A stretch of DNA of 64,000 nt from positions 58,134-122,133 of the forward strand of contig JAJVIM010000008.1 of NCBI GenBank assembly GCA_022071955.1, in the 5' to 3' direction. This DNA comes from Anaerolineae bacterium. GTDB lineage: Bacteria; Chloroflexota; Anaerolineae; 4572-78; J111. Under the pieces are notes generated by a model. The model saw only the letters and a list, made by a program, of their open reading frames with translations, was not told where the DNA came from and made no database searches. Both the position numbers and the translations under genes were made by a program. Shown in pieces: positions 25,741 to 34,827 of this stretch; positions within the stretch are counted from its first letter, which is position 1; every line of letters starts with the position of its first letter.

Positions 25741-26613
25741 CAGGCCGTAATCAATCATGCCCAGTTTCAGCGCCCGATGGCTGGCCAGCACATGCTGGTA
25801 CACGTTATCCAGGTTAGCGCCGGTGCGCCAGCGGAGATACCGCTTGTAACTGTTGTACAGCCAGCGCGGTTTGGATAACCACAAAAACAGGGCGCAATCT
25901 CGGTTGAGAATATCCAGGTTGTAGCGCGTAACAATTTCGGTGTGTTTTAGTTCCAGCCCGGCGTTGTACAGCGCGGTTTTGTAGCTCGACAGCGTTTCCA
26001 GGTACGGCACGTCCCACGTGCGCAGAAAATCGGCGTAGATTTGCCGGTTTTCCAGCGAGGCAGTGGCCACATTATCTACCACCAGCAAGTCGGCAAAGGT
26101 GAATGCCCCGCCGGATTTCAGCACGCGAGCCACTTCGGCCAGAAAAGCCGGCTTGTTTGGAAAGTGCGCCGGCGATTCGATGGACCAGACCAGCGGATAC
26201 GACCCATCGGCCAGCGGCAGCCGCATCGAGTTGCCCATATTAAACCGCACCGCCGGCCAGGCGGCATTTTCGCGGGCGTTGCTGGCGGCGCGGCGAGCGT
26301 TGTAGGGCGTAATATCCACGCCGGTTACTTGCAGGCCAAAGCGCTGCCGGGCGTGTACGGCTGCGCCGCCCCGGCCGCTGGCCACATCGAGCAGGCGGTT
26401 GTCATCGGCGTGGGGGCCGACGGCGTGCAGTTGCAACAGCCCTTCGGCCAGCCGGTTGATCAGCCGCAAATGGCTGCTGGTGTGCAAATGGTACTGCCCC
26501 GGCCGGGAGTAGCCCACATTGAGATAACTTTCCATATCGGACCACTGGCTCAGGTACAGGTACAGGTCGGCGTGGGGGTTGGTGTAGCTGTACTGGCCGT
26601 GAACATCGCTCAC
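25720..26613 (-). CDS. SAM-dependent methyltransferase (class I)
   Basis: 297 residues from GTG at 26613. Motif I LLDVASGRGGAAVHA near residue 92 is the SAM-binding glycine-rich loop; VTGVDITPYNARRA, FNMGNSMRLPLADGSY and VLKSGGAFTFADLLV are motifs of the gamma-tocopherol/sarcosine-type small-molecule methyltransferases. GTG 26613 has no ribosome site. Fourteen codons upstream, an in-frame ATT at 26655 lies 5 nt after GGAGG, so translation may really begin at ATT, a rare start. Its 3' end is duplicated 103 bp downstream. Confidence 0.8.
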   Translation of the reverse strand: MSDVHGQYSYTNPHADLYLYLSQWSDMESYLNVGYSRPGQYHLHTSSHLRLINRLAEGLLQLHAVGPHADDNRLLDVASGRGGAAVHARQRFGLQVTGVDITPYNARRAASNARENAAWPAVRFNMGNSMRLPLADGSYPLVWSIESPAHFPNKPAFLAEVARVLKSGGAFTFADLLVVDNVATASLENRQIYADFLRTWDVPYLETLSSYKTALYNAGLELKHTEIVTRYNLDILNRDCALFLWLSKPRWLYNSYKRYLRWRTGANLDNVYQHVLASHRALKLGMIDYGLFWAVKV

Positions 26614-26844
26614 GGTCCAGGCGGGATTGGTAAGGTGTTGGGCAGACGTAGAAATGGTCTCCTCCGAGCTTTTCAGAGTTGATGATTAGAATAGTGGAAG
26701 ATTCTTAAATAAAGCTGAAAACAACGCCAGGTACGATAAGTGCCGGATTAATGTTGTATGATACCATCTTTTGCGCGTTACTTGTAAAATCCCGTTTGTG
26801 TAAAAGTTCACATTTTGATTCTGGCTGATTTCCCTATTTTGGTT

Positions 26845-28518
26845 TCAAGTAGTACCATTTTTTATCGGCAAAACTTCTTCATCAGGCACAATCTTACCAG
26901 TGACAATTGCATACCGTTTGCCGTCAATTATTTGCAGTTTAACTGTAATGTTAAACCGGGATAGGACTGCTTTCTTGCTTTCTATGTCTTCGCTTATCGC
27001 CGCCCAACGTGGCCGTAAATGAGCCGCAAATTCCAATAGCTTGATTTCATCCTGTGGTGTTACCGTGTGTTCGGCCAATTTCTGGCGATATTCAGTCGCT
27101 TTTAGTTGTTGGCTCTTTAATTGCGCCTCCAGTAATTGCATATCGCTTTCAATTCGTTTTTTGAGATATTCACTACTTGCGGCGCGGTGATCTTGATACA
27201 AACTTTCTAATCGACCTTCAATTTCTTTAATTGACTTGTCAGCAATTTTTATATCGTGTTCAATACTTTCTCCCTCTCCTGTTTTCTTTGCCCGATAGCC
27301 TGCCAGCCCGTCTCTGAGTTCTTGCCCGGTTTCATCGGTGAAAATTCTTGTGAGCCATTCCCACACAACGGCATCAACTTTATCTACTCGGTATCTGGTA
27401 TGGCTTTCGCAGCGCCTAAAAGATGTACCTTTAGCTGCTGGGCAAAAATAATACCTGTATTTTCCAGCTTGTTTGTTTTCGCCCGTCATTTTCATTCCAC
27501 AATGGCCACAGATCACCCGACCCAATAACAAGTATTCGTATTTGCGGCTGGTACTGTGCAATTTGATTTTTCGGCGTTCTTGCGCCAATTGCCACATATC
27601 GCGGGGAATGATAGCCGGCACAGTTACTTCCAACACCTCTTTTTCCAAAACACAATTATCGGGGTGATCCTTCCCATACTTCCAAACACCGGCATAGGTT
27701 TCATTTTTCAAGATTCCACCTATCACGCAAGGGTACCATTTGCCGATATGTTTTTTACCCATTTTCCGGTTTTTGTCGCCTTTTGTTGGAATTCCTAACG
27801 CCATTAATTTTTGAGTAATTGCCACAAAACCCAACGGTACCCCGTCCTCATCCCCAAATAAATACCATTGGTAAATCTTTCTAACTGCATCCGCTTCACT
27901 TTCGTTAATAATCAGTTCTTGTCTTTGCATTTTAGGATTTTCCGGTACCGGCATCTTAATTACGTCATAACCAAATGGCGGTCTTGATGAAACCATTACC
28001 GATCCATAATCCTTAACTTTATTGCGCCGGCCTTTGAGTAGCTTTACCACCGTTGCCCGGTGATCCTCACCGGCAAAGAATCCCTTAAAATGGCCGTGCA
28101 TAAAAACTTCAAACGGGTTCTTCAAGTCTACTTTTACGCGATCCTCTGAATAATGCAGCTCGGCGTCAAGTGACTTTAGCTCGCCGAGCAGGTGAATCAG
28201 GTTTGCACCCCATTCGCTGCGGTCCAACCTATCAGCCTTATAGACAATCAGCGCCTGAGCCTGGCCGGTTTGCAGTAGCTTTCTTACTTTGATCAATTCC
28301 GGCCGCTCCAATGTCTTACCGCTGAAATCTTCTTTGAACACAAATTCAGCCGGCACAAATAACCCGGCCTCCTTGGCGTAGGCTAAACCGACTTGCACCT
28401 GGTTATCGATGCTTGTGCCGGTTTCGGCTTGCTCATCGGTACTGACGCGGCAATAAAGAATGGCGGTTTTTAATACGGTGGCATCAAATAGGGTCTGTTT
28501 GGTGTCCTGTTGTAGCAT
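26845..28518 (-). CDS. Large serine recombinase
   Basis: 557 residues from ATG at 28518 (AAAGGG upstream). The resolvase domain begins AILYCRVSTDEQAETGTS with the nucleophilic Ser in RVSTDEQ, followed by FSGKTLERPEL and ALIVYKADRLDRS. The recombinase domain and a zinc ribbon (VICGHCGMKM, then CPAAKG) follow, with a long coiled coil near 440-500. This is the architecture of phage-type serine integrases. It lies next to a tyrosine recombinase, so element 2 carries two unrelated recombination systems, or one belongs to a different insertion. Confidence 0.92.
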   Translation of the reverse strand: MLQQDTKQTLFDATVLKTAILYCRVSTDEQAETGTSIDNQVQVGLAYAKEAGLFVPAEFVFKEDFSGKTLERPELIKVRKLLQTGQAQALIVYKADRLDRSEWGANLIHLLGELKSLDAELHYSEDRVKVDLKNPFEVFMHGHFKGFFAGEDHRATVVKLLKGRRNKVKDYGSVMVSSRPPFGYDVIKMPVPENPKMQRQELIINESEADAVRKIYQWYLFGDEDGVPLGFVAITQKLMALGIPTKGDKNRKMGKKHIGKWYPCVIGGILKNETYAGVWKYGKDHPDNCVLEKEVLEVTVPAIIPRDMWQLAQERRKIKLHSTSRKYEYLLLGRVICGHCGMKMTGENKQAGKYRYYFCPAAKGTSFRRCESHTRYRVDKVDAVVWEWLTRIFTDETGQELRDGLAGYRAKKTGEGESIEHDIKIADKSIKEIEGRLESLYQDHRAASSEYLKKRIESDMQLLEAQLKSQQLKATEYRQKLAEHTVTPQDEIKLLEFAAHLRPRWAAISEDIESKKAVLSRFNITVKLQIIDGKRYAIVTGKIVPDEEVLPIKNGTT

Positions 28519-28588
28519 TATTACCCTTTCTCGGCTTGAGTGATTCAAATGTCGATTCTTGCAAGAACGATTAGTTCCCTGATGTCAA

Positions 28589-29500
28589 CTAAAACGGAAT
28601 AAAGTCGCTTATCGTTTGTCGTAAATCGAGCCCAATGCCTAAATAACGTTGGGTGGTGGCAATGTTGGAGTGTCCCAGCAGTTTTGAGATTTGGGCAATG
28701 CCTATCCCGGCCTCGTACCCCAACCGGGCGTAGGTGCGTCGTAAATCGTGGGGTTGCAAATTGGACTTGCCAATGGTCACCCCGTACTTGGCAACAAGGT
28801 TATAGAGACTTACGCCGGTAATGGTTTCGCCAAGCTGCCCGTTGTTCATTGCCCGGATCACAAAGCCCCCATTCACCAGCAGCTTCATTTCCTCGATTGC
28901 CTCGGCAAGCGACTTACAAATAGGGATAACCCGCAGTTTCGCTCCCTTGCCGGTCACTTCCAGCACGGTGCGGCTGCCCTGCTGCTTCACACCCTCAAAG
29001 CGCAGCCCGGCCAATTCTTCCCGGCGCAGGCCGGCCCCCAACAGCAGCCCCAACGCCAGCTTGTCCCGTTTGCCTTGTACCGTGCTGGTATCGCATTGTC
29101 CCAACAGCGCCTTCACTTCCAGCAGCGACAACCAGGTGTGCGCCTTCGTTCCTTTCGCCGTTCTGGTTTCAACGGCTTCATTCAGGGCTTCCAGCCGGTA
29201 AATACTGGCCTGAATCGCGGCCACGTTTTCCGGCGTGGCCTGCCCCTTGAAGATCGTCTTAACCCGTTCGGCCCATAGCTTGAGCGCGGCCTTGAGGAAA
29301 GCGCGGGCACTGGCTTTCAACTTGCTGGCGTATTCAATCAGAGCCTGGGTATCGGTCAGGTTTGCGCCGGTTGCCAGATATTTTTCCAAAGCGCGGGTGT
29401 ACTGCTGTTTGGTGCTGGGTTGAAGTTGGGACTGGTTGATAACAGTAAATGGGTCAACTCCGTAGAAATGCTGAGTGGTGGTCACAAGTGCGGTTGTCAT
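28589..29500 (-). CDS. Tyrosine recombinase (XerC/D-like integrase) of element 2
   Basis: 303 residues. N-terminal core-binding domain (STKQQYTRALEKYLATG, and a helical bundle). Catalytic domain: LLGAGLRREELAGLRFEG (first Arg), GKGAKLRVIPI (Lys), HDLRRTYARLGYEAG (His-x-x-Arg) and LLGHSNIATTQRYLG (His and nucleophilic Tyr). Followed upstream by the transfer ATPase gene on the same strand after 74 nt. It is the probable integrase of the second element. Confidence 0.92.
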   Translation of the reverse strand: MTTALVTTTQHFYGVDPFTVINQSQLQPSTKQQYTRALEKYLATGANLTDTQALIEYASKLKASARAFLKAALKLWAERVKTIFKGQATPENVAAIQASIYRLEALNEAVETRTAKGTKAHTWLSLLEVKALLGQCDTSTVQGKRDKLALGLLLGAGLRREELAGLRFEGVKQQGSRTVLEVTGKGAKLRVIPICKSLAEAIEEMKLLVNGGFVIRAMNNGQLGETITGVSLYNLVAKYGVTIGKSNLQPHDLRRTYARLGYEAGIGIAQISKLLGHSNIATTQRYLGIGLDLRQTISDFIPF

Positions 29501-29520
29501 TTTGGTTGCCTTTCCTTGAG

Positions 29521-29590
29521 GAAAAAGTGCGAGTAGTGAGTAGTGAAGGGTGAGTAGCCCCCTACTCGCCTGCTTTACTCACTACTCACC
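29521..29590. repeat. Imperfect inverted/direct repeat of AGTAGTGAG units
   Basis: GAGTAGTGAGTAGTGAAGGG, then CTACTCGCC and TACTCACTACTCACC, form a large imperfect hairpin between the integrase and ATPase genes. It overlaps the last codons of the ATPase. Confidence 0.5.
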
Positions 29591-30825
29591 CCGTAGTTGT
29601 TCAGGATTTGCTTGATCTTGTCATTCCAATACTTGCCGAATTTGCCATCGCCAAAAACCGCCTGGCTGATTTCGCGCAGGCTGGCCCTTTGCCGGTGCAA
29701 TTCCAAAACCTGAGCCTCAAGTTGTGAGGGTTCGGCTTGCGGGGTGGGGATGATAACGGGTGCAGTCAGCGCCGGTGGGGGGGTGGTGAACAGCTTCACC
29801 GGCCTGTCTACGTTCTCCCCGGCAAACCGTACAACTCCCTGCGTTTGGCGGCGGAGGATCAGCCCGGTGTCATCATAAGCCGGTTGGATGAACAGCTTCA
29901 CAAAGTTGTCTTTAAGTGCGGCCCCTTTGCGGTCAACACCCCAGGCATTAGCTGTATCGCTGTGCAAAATGAAGTACAAAACCACATTGACCGAGGCGTA
30001 CAGCGTGGTTGCCTCAAGTACCAAGGCGCGGGCGTTGGGTACGGCGTCAACTATCGGCGTCCAATCGTCAAAGAAAATGGGTTGAATCGGATGGCTCTTG
30101 TGCGCCATCGGCGCGGCGTGGCGCTGCTCAACCAGCCGGCGCACCAGAGTGATGCCCCATTCAAGGGCGGCCATATCGCCGCCTCCGCCAATCAGATAAC
30201 AGCCGCCCCACTCGCCCTTATCCCATTTTGGCCCAATCACCACCGGCTTGATGCCCTGCTGCACCCAATAGGTGGCAATATGGCGGGCCTGCCAGGTTTT
30301 GCCGGTCTGTTGGCCACCGATAATGGCATACGCCTGGGTGGGTTGGGTGAAGACAGTTAGCAGGTCAAGCGGCATGATGGTTGGTTCTGGCAACAGCGTA
30401 GCATTGCCCGGTATCACTTGGGCGGCGGTACGGGTTTGGGCCATTGCCGCCAATTTGAGCCGGTGAAGTTCAATCTCCCAATCGGCAGGCATTGTTTGTT
30501 TGCCATTAACATAAAGCTGGGGAGTATCGGTCAGATTGCGCCAGGTGGCGCGCGGATCGGTGTCCCGCACCCAACTTTGCCCGTTGTCGCTCACCACCAT
30601 CACATGGGCGGATTTCTCGGCCTCAATGCGGCGGGCGCGGATCATTCTCACCTTTTCGGCCAGAATCCAGGAGCCGAAAAACCCAATACCAATAGCTAGC
30701 GTCCCGGCAATTGCCAGTACGCCATACCCGGCAATGACCACCAGTCGGGCCACCGTATCATAAAACACTAGCGAGATAACGGCGGTTATAACGGTGGTAA
30801 CGGGTAAAACAAATCGGGTCATCAT
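29575..30825 (-). CDS. FtsK/HerA-like transfer ATPase with membrane anchor (element 2)
   Basis: 416 residues. Two hydrophobic segments (about 5-55) precede a charged region with LYVNGKQTMPADWEIELHRL, almost the same as in the 1-670 gene. Walker A is GGQQTGKTW near 170, and QPIFFDDWTP near 250 is a plausible Walker B. The C-terminus has a HTH-like stretch (RASLREISQAVFGDGKFGKY). It overlaps the small membrane gene by 4 nt. Being complete, it shows the domain layout missing in the truncated element-1 copy. A DNA-transfer or segregation motor is inferred. Confidence 0.72.
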   Translation of the reverse strand: MMTRFVLPVTTVITAVISLVFYDTVARLVVIAGYGVLAIAGTLAIGIGFFGSWILAEKVRMIRARRIEAEKSAHVMVVSDNGQSWVRDTDPRATWRNLTDTPQLYVNGKQTMPADWEIELHRLKLAAMAQTRTAAQVIPGNATLLPEPTIMPLDLLTVFTQPTQAYAIIGGQQTGKTWQARHIATYWVQQGIKPVVIGPKWDKGEWGGCYLIGGGGDMAALEWGITLVRRLVEQRHAAPMAHKSHPIQPIFFDDWTPIVDAVPNARALVLEATTLYASVNVVLYFILHSDTANAWGVDRKGAALKDNFVKLFIQPAYDDTGLILRRQTQGVVRFAGENVDRPVKLFTTPPPALTAPVIIPTPQAEPSQLEAQVLELHRQRASLREISQAVFGDGKFGKYWNDKIKQILNNYGVSSE

Positions 30826-31064
30826 ATCCGCACTCCCAACCCGAACACGAGGGCGTTTACTCCAATGCTAAAGACTTTGAGTGTAAAGTCGACGGCCTCG
30901 ATGAAGTCGGTAATCCATACAACTGCCGATGCTGTCCAGCGACTAAACTTCAACAATAATCCCATTAGAGCAGTTACTACAGCCAAGAACTGAGCCACCT
31001 GACCAGTGTCATCTTCCATTACCAGACTGATCGCAATACGGGTTTGGTGGGATAAGCTCATCAT
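30822..31064 (-). CDS. Small membrane protein of the transfer module (element 2)
   Basis: 80 residues with two hydrophobic stretches and the C-terminal FGLGVRI shared with the 667-903 protein. Overlaps its neighbours by 4 nt on both sides. Same place in the operon as its homologue, so it is a constant part of this element family. Confidence 0.6.
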   Translation of the reverse strand: MMSLSHQTRIAISLVMEDDTGQVAQFLAVVTALMGLLLKFSRWTASAVVWITDFIEAVDFTLKVFSIGVNALVFGLGVRI

Positions 31065-31849
31065 TGCTGTACCTCACCCTTACTCAAGCTGTCACCGTTC
31101 AAATTCTTAGCCCAATTACGGGCGGTATTCGGTGCAATATTAAGTATTTGTGCAGCCTCGGTAAACGTCACCCCTGCGGCCAGCATCCCATCGAGGCGGA
31201 GTAAATTTGCTTCTTTGCAGTGCCAATCAATTACGCAATTTCCAGCCGTTTTGAGCGCAGCTTTTGCCTGAGCTAATTCCAAACGTACCGCCTCCAACTG
31301 TTCATATCGTTGCCTAATTTCGTCGTTTATCAAGGCAATATCAGCCCTTTTGGCAGCGATGATTGAATCTTGCTCGTTGGAAAGTTGTATTTGATCGGCT
31401 TGTATTTTGTCGAGGTCGGCCCGTATTTTTTGCACTTGTTCATTTAACTTTTTTCGGGTCAGAATGAGTTCATTGCGGCGATGGTTGATCTCCATCTGTT
31501 GCAAAGCCAACTCAATTGAGAGGAACACCACCATCGGCACCAGAGTGGCCATCGACACCCCATAGATTGTAGAGGGATAGTGCAGCGCATTGAGGTAGAT
31601 CGAAGCCATTGTGAACACGACGACAATTGTTTTTGCCAGCCGAGTGCTTTCGCCCTTCTCCTTGTTGGTTAGGGCGATGAGAGCAGCAACGGCAATGAAA
31701 GTGTCGATCAATACCGGCACACCAAAACTGAGATAGTAATTCACTTCGGCTTTGTTGTAGGCGAAATGTCGCAGAGCACTGTAATTGAGGGCCGCAGCGA
31801 TGATAAATACAATCCCCAGTCCAATGTAGATTAAGGTATTCTCACGCAT
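31061..31849 (-). CDS. DUF2637-like membrane protein with coiled coil and HTH (element 2)
   Basis: 262 residues. Four hydrophobic segments within residues 5-125, a long coiled coil (about 130-200, with KKLNEQVQKIRADLDKIQAD) and a C-terminal HTH (GVTFTEAAQILNIAPNTARN). The counterpart of the 900-1658 protein. SpdB-like proteins of mycelial actinobacterial elements help spread DNA between compartments; if this is a filamentous Chloroflexota, the same role is conceivable, but that is inference. Confidence 0.65.
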   Translation of the reverse strand: MRENTLIYIGLGIVFIIAAALNYSALRHFAYNKAEVNYYLSFGVPVLIDTFIAVAALIALTNKEKGESTRLAKTIVVVFTMASIYLNALHYPSTIYGVSMATLVPMVVFLSIELALQQMEINHRRNELILTRKKLNEQVQKIRADLDKIQADQIQLSNEQDSIIAAKRADIALINDEIRQRYEQLEAVRLELAQAKAALKTAGNCVIDWHCKEANLLRLDGMLAAGVTFTEAAQILNIAPNTARNWAKNLNGDSLSKGEVQQ

Positions 31850-31851
31850 GG

Positions 31852-32073
31852 TTACCCTCCTATCTCTTTGACCAAATCGACTATTCGTTGCCGATTGATC
31901 GGGGAAAGAGTGAGCCAGGCATCACCTAGCGCCAGGGCGGCTGCGTCAAAATCGTGATGCTGATAAAGGTCATCAAACGCAGCTAAAATTTCAGTTGTGG
32001 TTTGTGGGGATGTTTGCCCGGTTTGGTACCTATTGCGGGCGGCGGCATTTTGGGTTAAAATCTGAGCAGTCAT
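31852..32073 (-). CDS. Small hypothetical protein of the element-2 transfer operon
   Basis: 73 residues from ATG at 32073, preceded by AAAGGAAG. It begins MTAQILTQNAAARNRYQTGQ and ends with LSPINRQRIVDLVKEIGG; mostly helical. It ends two nt before the DUF2637-like gene. No counterpart was seen in element 1, where the RHH gene directly precedes the membrane gene. Confidence 0.6.
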   Translation of the reverse strand: MTAQILTQNAAARNRYQTGQTSPQTTTEILAAFDDLYQHHDFDAAALALGDAWLTLSPINRQRIVDLVKEIGG

Positions 32074-32141
32074 TTCAGAAATCTTCCTTTCTGGGATGAT
32101 CAGGAATCGCGTCAAGGTTTCAGCTTGGCGCGGTTCCGCTT

Positions 32142-32324
32142 TTAAATTGGGTTAGTTGGCTTTTGCTGACCGAGTTGTTGCTGTCGGCGTTCGGCTTCTC
32201 TTGCAAGAATCTGGCGCAGGGTGGCGGATAAACTTCGATCCTCCTGCACAGACCATTGCTCAAGCAGGTGCTTGAGGTCACGGGTTAGCACAAAACTTGC
32301 TATTTGCATTGATTCTTTTGCCAT
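32142..32324 (-). CDS. Ribbon-helix-helix regulator (element 2)
   Basis: 60 residues from ATG at 32324, with AAAGG upstream. IASFVLTRDLKHLLEQWSVQ followed by SLSATLRQILAREAERRQQQ is the RHH pattern and aligns with the 1655-1897 protein. It is the promoter-proximal gene of the operon. The promoter at 32378-32406 is followed by a GTGTCTT/AAGACAC dyad (32361-32377), a plausible autoregulatory operator. Confidence 0.7.
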   Translation of the reverse strand: MAKESMQIASFVLTRDLKHLLEQWSVQEDRSLSATLRQILAREAERRQQQLGQQKPTNPI

Positions 32325-32360
32325 TAGCAAAACCTTTCGTGTATTATGTGACACGATTTT

Positions 32361-32406
32361 GTGTCTTTTTAAGACACATTATACTTTGCCAATTAATAAC
32401 TGTCAA
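32361..32406 (-). promoter_or_regulatory. Consensus promoter with operator-like dyad (element-2 transfer operon)
   Basis: Minus strand TTGACA (32406-32401), 17 bp, TATAAT (32383-32378), both exact. Immediately downstream the perfect dyad GTGTCTT-TTT-AAGACAC spans 32361-32377 over the likely start site. Confidence 0.85.
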
Positions 32407-32456
32407 GTAGTGATTAATAGTTGGCTATCGTTTCTTCGTTTTGGTACAATGGACCA

Positions 32457-32804
32457 ATGAGTGACTCATTAAGGCATTGGCTTGCTACAGAACTTGATAA
32501 GCGGGGGTGGTCACATCGGGAATTTGCTCGGCAAATGGGAGCCTCTCATTCCTTCACCTCAAAAATTATGGCCGGCAAGGTGCCCGCCAGTGTTAGCTTT
32601 TGCCGTAAAGCGGCCGTGGCATTGGATGTTTCCCCTGAATACCTTTTACGCCTAGCCGATATCTTACCCGGTGAGCCAGCGCCTAATAACCCTGGCCCAA
32701 CCACCCTTGAAATAATGCGCCTTGCTGAAAGCTTTGCCCCGGAATTACGCCAGCAGCTTTTGGATTATGCTCGCTTTCTGGCTTCTCAGAACAAACAGGA
32801 GTAA
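32457..32804 (+). CDS. XRE-family HTH regulator (element 2)
   Basis: 115 residues from ATG at 32457, divergent from the RHH operon. RGWSHREFARQMGASHSFTS is the helix-turn-helix, followed by DVSPEYLLRLADILPG, and a C-terminal ELRQQLLDYARFLAS like that of the element-1 homologue at 2006-2350. The two proteins have the same length, orientation and position. Confidence 0.8.
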   Translation: MSDSLRHWLATELDKRGWSHREFARQMGASHSFTSKIMAGKVPASVSFCRKAAVALDVSPEYLLRLADILPGEPAPNNPGPTTLEIMRLAESFAPELRQQLLDYARFLASQNKQE

Positions 32805-33138
32805 AATCCCCCTGTTTCCGTTACAAATCACTCACAGCCGATCCTGGTGCGTCTGGCGGGTAACCAGAACGAATGTTCAAGATGGGTTGACACCTAAATT
32901 CCGGAAAGCCCAAAAGGTGATCCGACCCTCCCGCACTCTTTTGCCCAGTTATCCCTGCGTCCCAGTTGGGCGGTGGCGGATTAAAACTCTGACTCAAGCA
33001 CCAATGTCCCCCGTGCCAGGGTTTGGTATAGCCCCATCGAATCGCCGTCGCTTTTCTTCTGAATCACTTCTTCTCTATCCTCCCTCTGCGGTTACAACCT
33101 ACAGGGATATTTGTCTCTATAGGCTGTAACCGCCTTTA
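32805..33138. other. Intergenic region after the XRE gene of element 2
   Basis: About 330 nt with no convincing gene on either strand. In element 1 the equivalent gap is short and holds the hairpin at 2433-2466; no such hairpin is seen here. Confidence 0.4.
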
Positions 33139-33315
33139 CTACCCAAACAGAGATTGCTGTTTGGGACCGGTTTCGCTTTGTTCCTGTTCATCCCGCTCAA
33201 GCAACCAGCGGATATAGGTTGACATATCCCGACCACGGCCTTCGGCCAGCCGCTTAATACGACGAATTTCTTCGTGTGAGCTTTGAATCTTGAACCAAAC
33301 GGGTGGCACCTTCAA
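33139..33315 (-). CDS. Small RHH-like protein, TTG start (element 2)
   Basis: 58 residues from TTG at 33315, preceded by GGGAG. VWFKIQSSHEEIRRIKRLAE, RDMSTYIRWLLERDEQ and PKQQSLFG match the 2473-2649 protein almost throughout. The identical length confirms the TTG start. The palindrome GTTCTTGTAAGAAC (33345-33358) lies 30 nt upstream, between this gene and the replication-like gene. Confidence 0.75.
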   Translation of the reverse strand: MKVPPVWFKIQSSHEEIRRIKRLAEGRGRDMSTYIRWLLERDEQEQSETGPKQQSLFG

Positions 33316-33399
33316 TTGAGATCTCCCTCAATAACTAAATAAATGTTCTTGTAAGAACGTAACTCACAAGGTTCTCTAAAAAGTTCCTCGTCGGCAAAA

Positions 33400-34647
33400 T
33401 TAATCTTCGTCATCTTCGTTTTCGTATTCCCCCATCATTCTTCTGGCGTACTCTTCGGTAAACTCAGAATAAGGCTCTGCTTCAACGCTGGTAAATCGGC
33501 CATTCTTCTTGCCCTTTGAAACACCGGGAATGTTCAAGTTCTTTGGCCGCTTATCTCTCGCCTTGAGCGATTCGAGCTCCTCATCCACTTCCGGGTTGCC
33601 ACTTGTCCAAATACCTCTGAGCCAATCATCGTATTGCAGTGGGTTCATAATGTTGCGGTAAAATGTTCCCCAAAAGTGCTGCCCGTTATTCGCTCTCCCC
33701 CACGTCATCGCCCAAAGCAGTCTGCGGGGGTCTTGCGAGATTTCTTTCTTAACCGCTTTGAAATTGCTCAAATTCCTCCCGGTTGCGTTCTTGCGAGAAC
33801 GTGGCTCACAGGTGAAGCTCATGAGCAGCTTGAATAGTGGGTCATCTTCTACGTTGGGCTCGATAAGATTCCCCTCTCCATCAAACGTGGGCATGTGCTC
33901 ATCAAGATAAGATTGAATCGAAACTAAATCCAATTCTTCCCACGAGCATTCATGGAATCGGGTAATATCCTGTTCAAGTTCTAAGTTACCCGAATTATGT
34001 AAAGTTCCCTTACCATTCTTACTAACTAGAGTCTTAGAGACTCTTAGTGAATCGAATCCGGGGTTGACGGATTCCACGAATCCGGGGTTGACGGATTCGC
34101 TGTGTCCACTTGGAGACTCCGAATCCGGGGTTGACGGATTCGCTGTGTCCACTTGGACTTCACTCTCATCTTCATCTTCTTCGGGGATAAGTTCATCCGG
34201 GGCTGGCGGGGGCGGGGGGAAGTAAACGGGGTAAAGCAGGCTGTTTAGATACTTGTGGTTGACGAGATACCAGTTCTTGTTGTCTGCATCTCGCCAATAG
34301 AAAGCCAATGTTTCAGGCCATAGCTCGAAGGCTTTCGAGGCTTCTGCCCCTTTGATCTTGCGGCAAACCTGCTTCCTTGCAGTGTTTAGTTCTTCGTCTG
34401 AAAATCCCAAATCTTCATACCAGCTCGGGCCTCGTCCGTTTTCCCGAATGTTGGCGATGTAGAGGTTGTGATTGCATGGGCGGTTGAAGTAGTAAAACGC
34501 TTTTCGCCCATACCCATTTGAGCGAAAAGATAATTGTTGCAGGAAAAGGGCAGCGGAAACGGAGTTGACACCCGGTATCTCTCGCCACCGTTTGTGATAG
34601 GCTACTACATCCTGCGAAATCTGGTACTGCAAACGATCTAAATCCAT
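33400..34647 (-). CDS. Putative replication protein with internal iterons (element 2)
   Basis: 415 residues. N-terminal module (about 1-145) with VAYHKRWREIPGVNSVSAAL and LGFSDEELNTARKQVCRKI, then an acidic Pro-rich linker containing repeated SESVNPGF units (about 170-205) and a C-terminal region (KLLMSFTCEPRSRKNATGRN). The repeats are encoded by 21-bp DNA repeats. It occupies the same place as the 2922-3992 gene but the sequences differ, so a different replication module may have been swapped into the same element backbone. Function inferred from context; no catalytic motif seen. Confidence 0.5.
   Translation of the reverse strand: MDLDRLQYQISQDVVAYHKRWREIPGVNSVSAALFLQQLSFRSNGYGRKAFYYFNRPCNHNLYIANIRENGRGPSWYEDLGFSDEELNTARKQVCRKIKGAEASKAFELWPETLAFYWRDADNKNWYLVNHKYLNSLLYPVYFPPPPPAPDELIPEEDEDESEVQVDTANPSTPDSESPSGHSESVNPGFVESVNPGFDSLRVSKTLVSKNGKGTLHNSGNLELEQDITRFHECSWEELDLVSIQSYLDEHMPTFDGEGNLIEPNVEDDPLFKLLMSFTCEPRSRKNATGRNLSNFKAVKKEISQDPRRLLWAMTWGRANNGQHFWGTFYRNIMNPLQYDDWLRGIWTSGNPEVDEELESLKARDKRPKNLNIPGVSKGKKNGRFTSVEAEPYSEFTEEYARRMMGEYENEDDED
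34054..34157. repeat. Iteron-like repeats inside the element-2 replication gene
   Basis: A 21-bp unit starting GAATCCGGGG and ending CGGATTC occurs at 34054, 34078 and 34121. Each is itself an inverted repeat (GAATCCG/CGGATTC). The last two are part of a 37-bp direct repeat (34078-34114 and 34121-34157). Confidence 0.8.
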
Positions 34648-34827
34648 AGGCTATTCATGTTCCCTTAATTATTGTGGTATGTTGGACACATCCAATAGAT
34701 ATAAAAAACCCTCTTGGGGCGGCGCTGGTTTGGCCATTCGATATTCTGCACTCTGACTATGACAAAATATCAACGTCAGCGGCCCTTGTTACTATCGGTT
34801 ATCCTGACTTCTTCGACCGTGTCTGTA

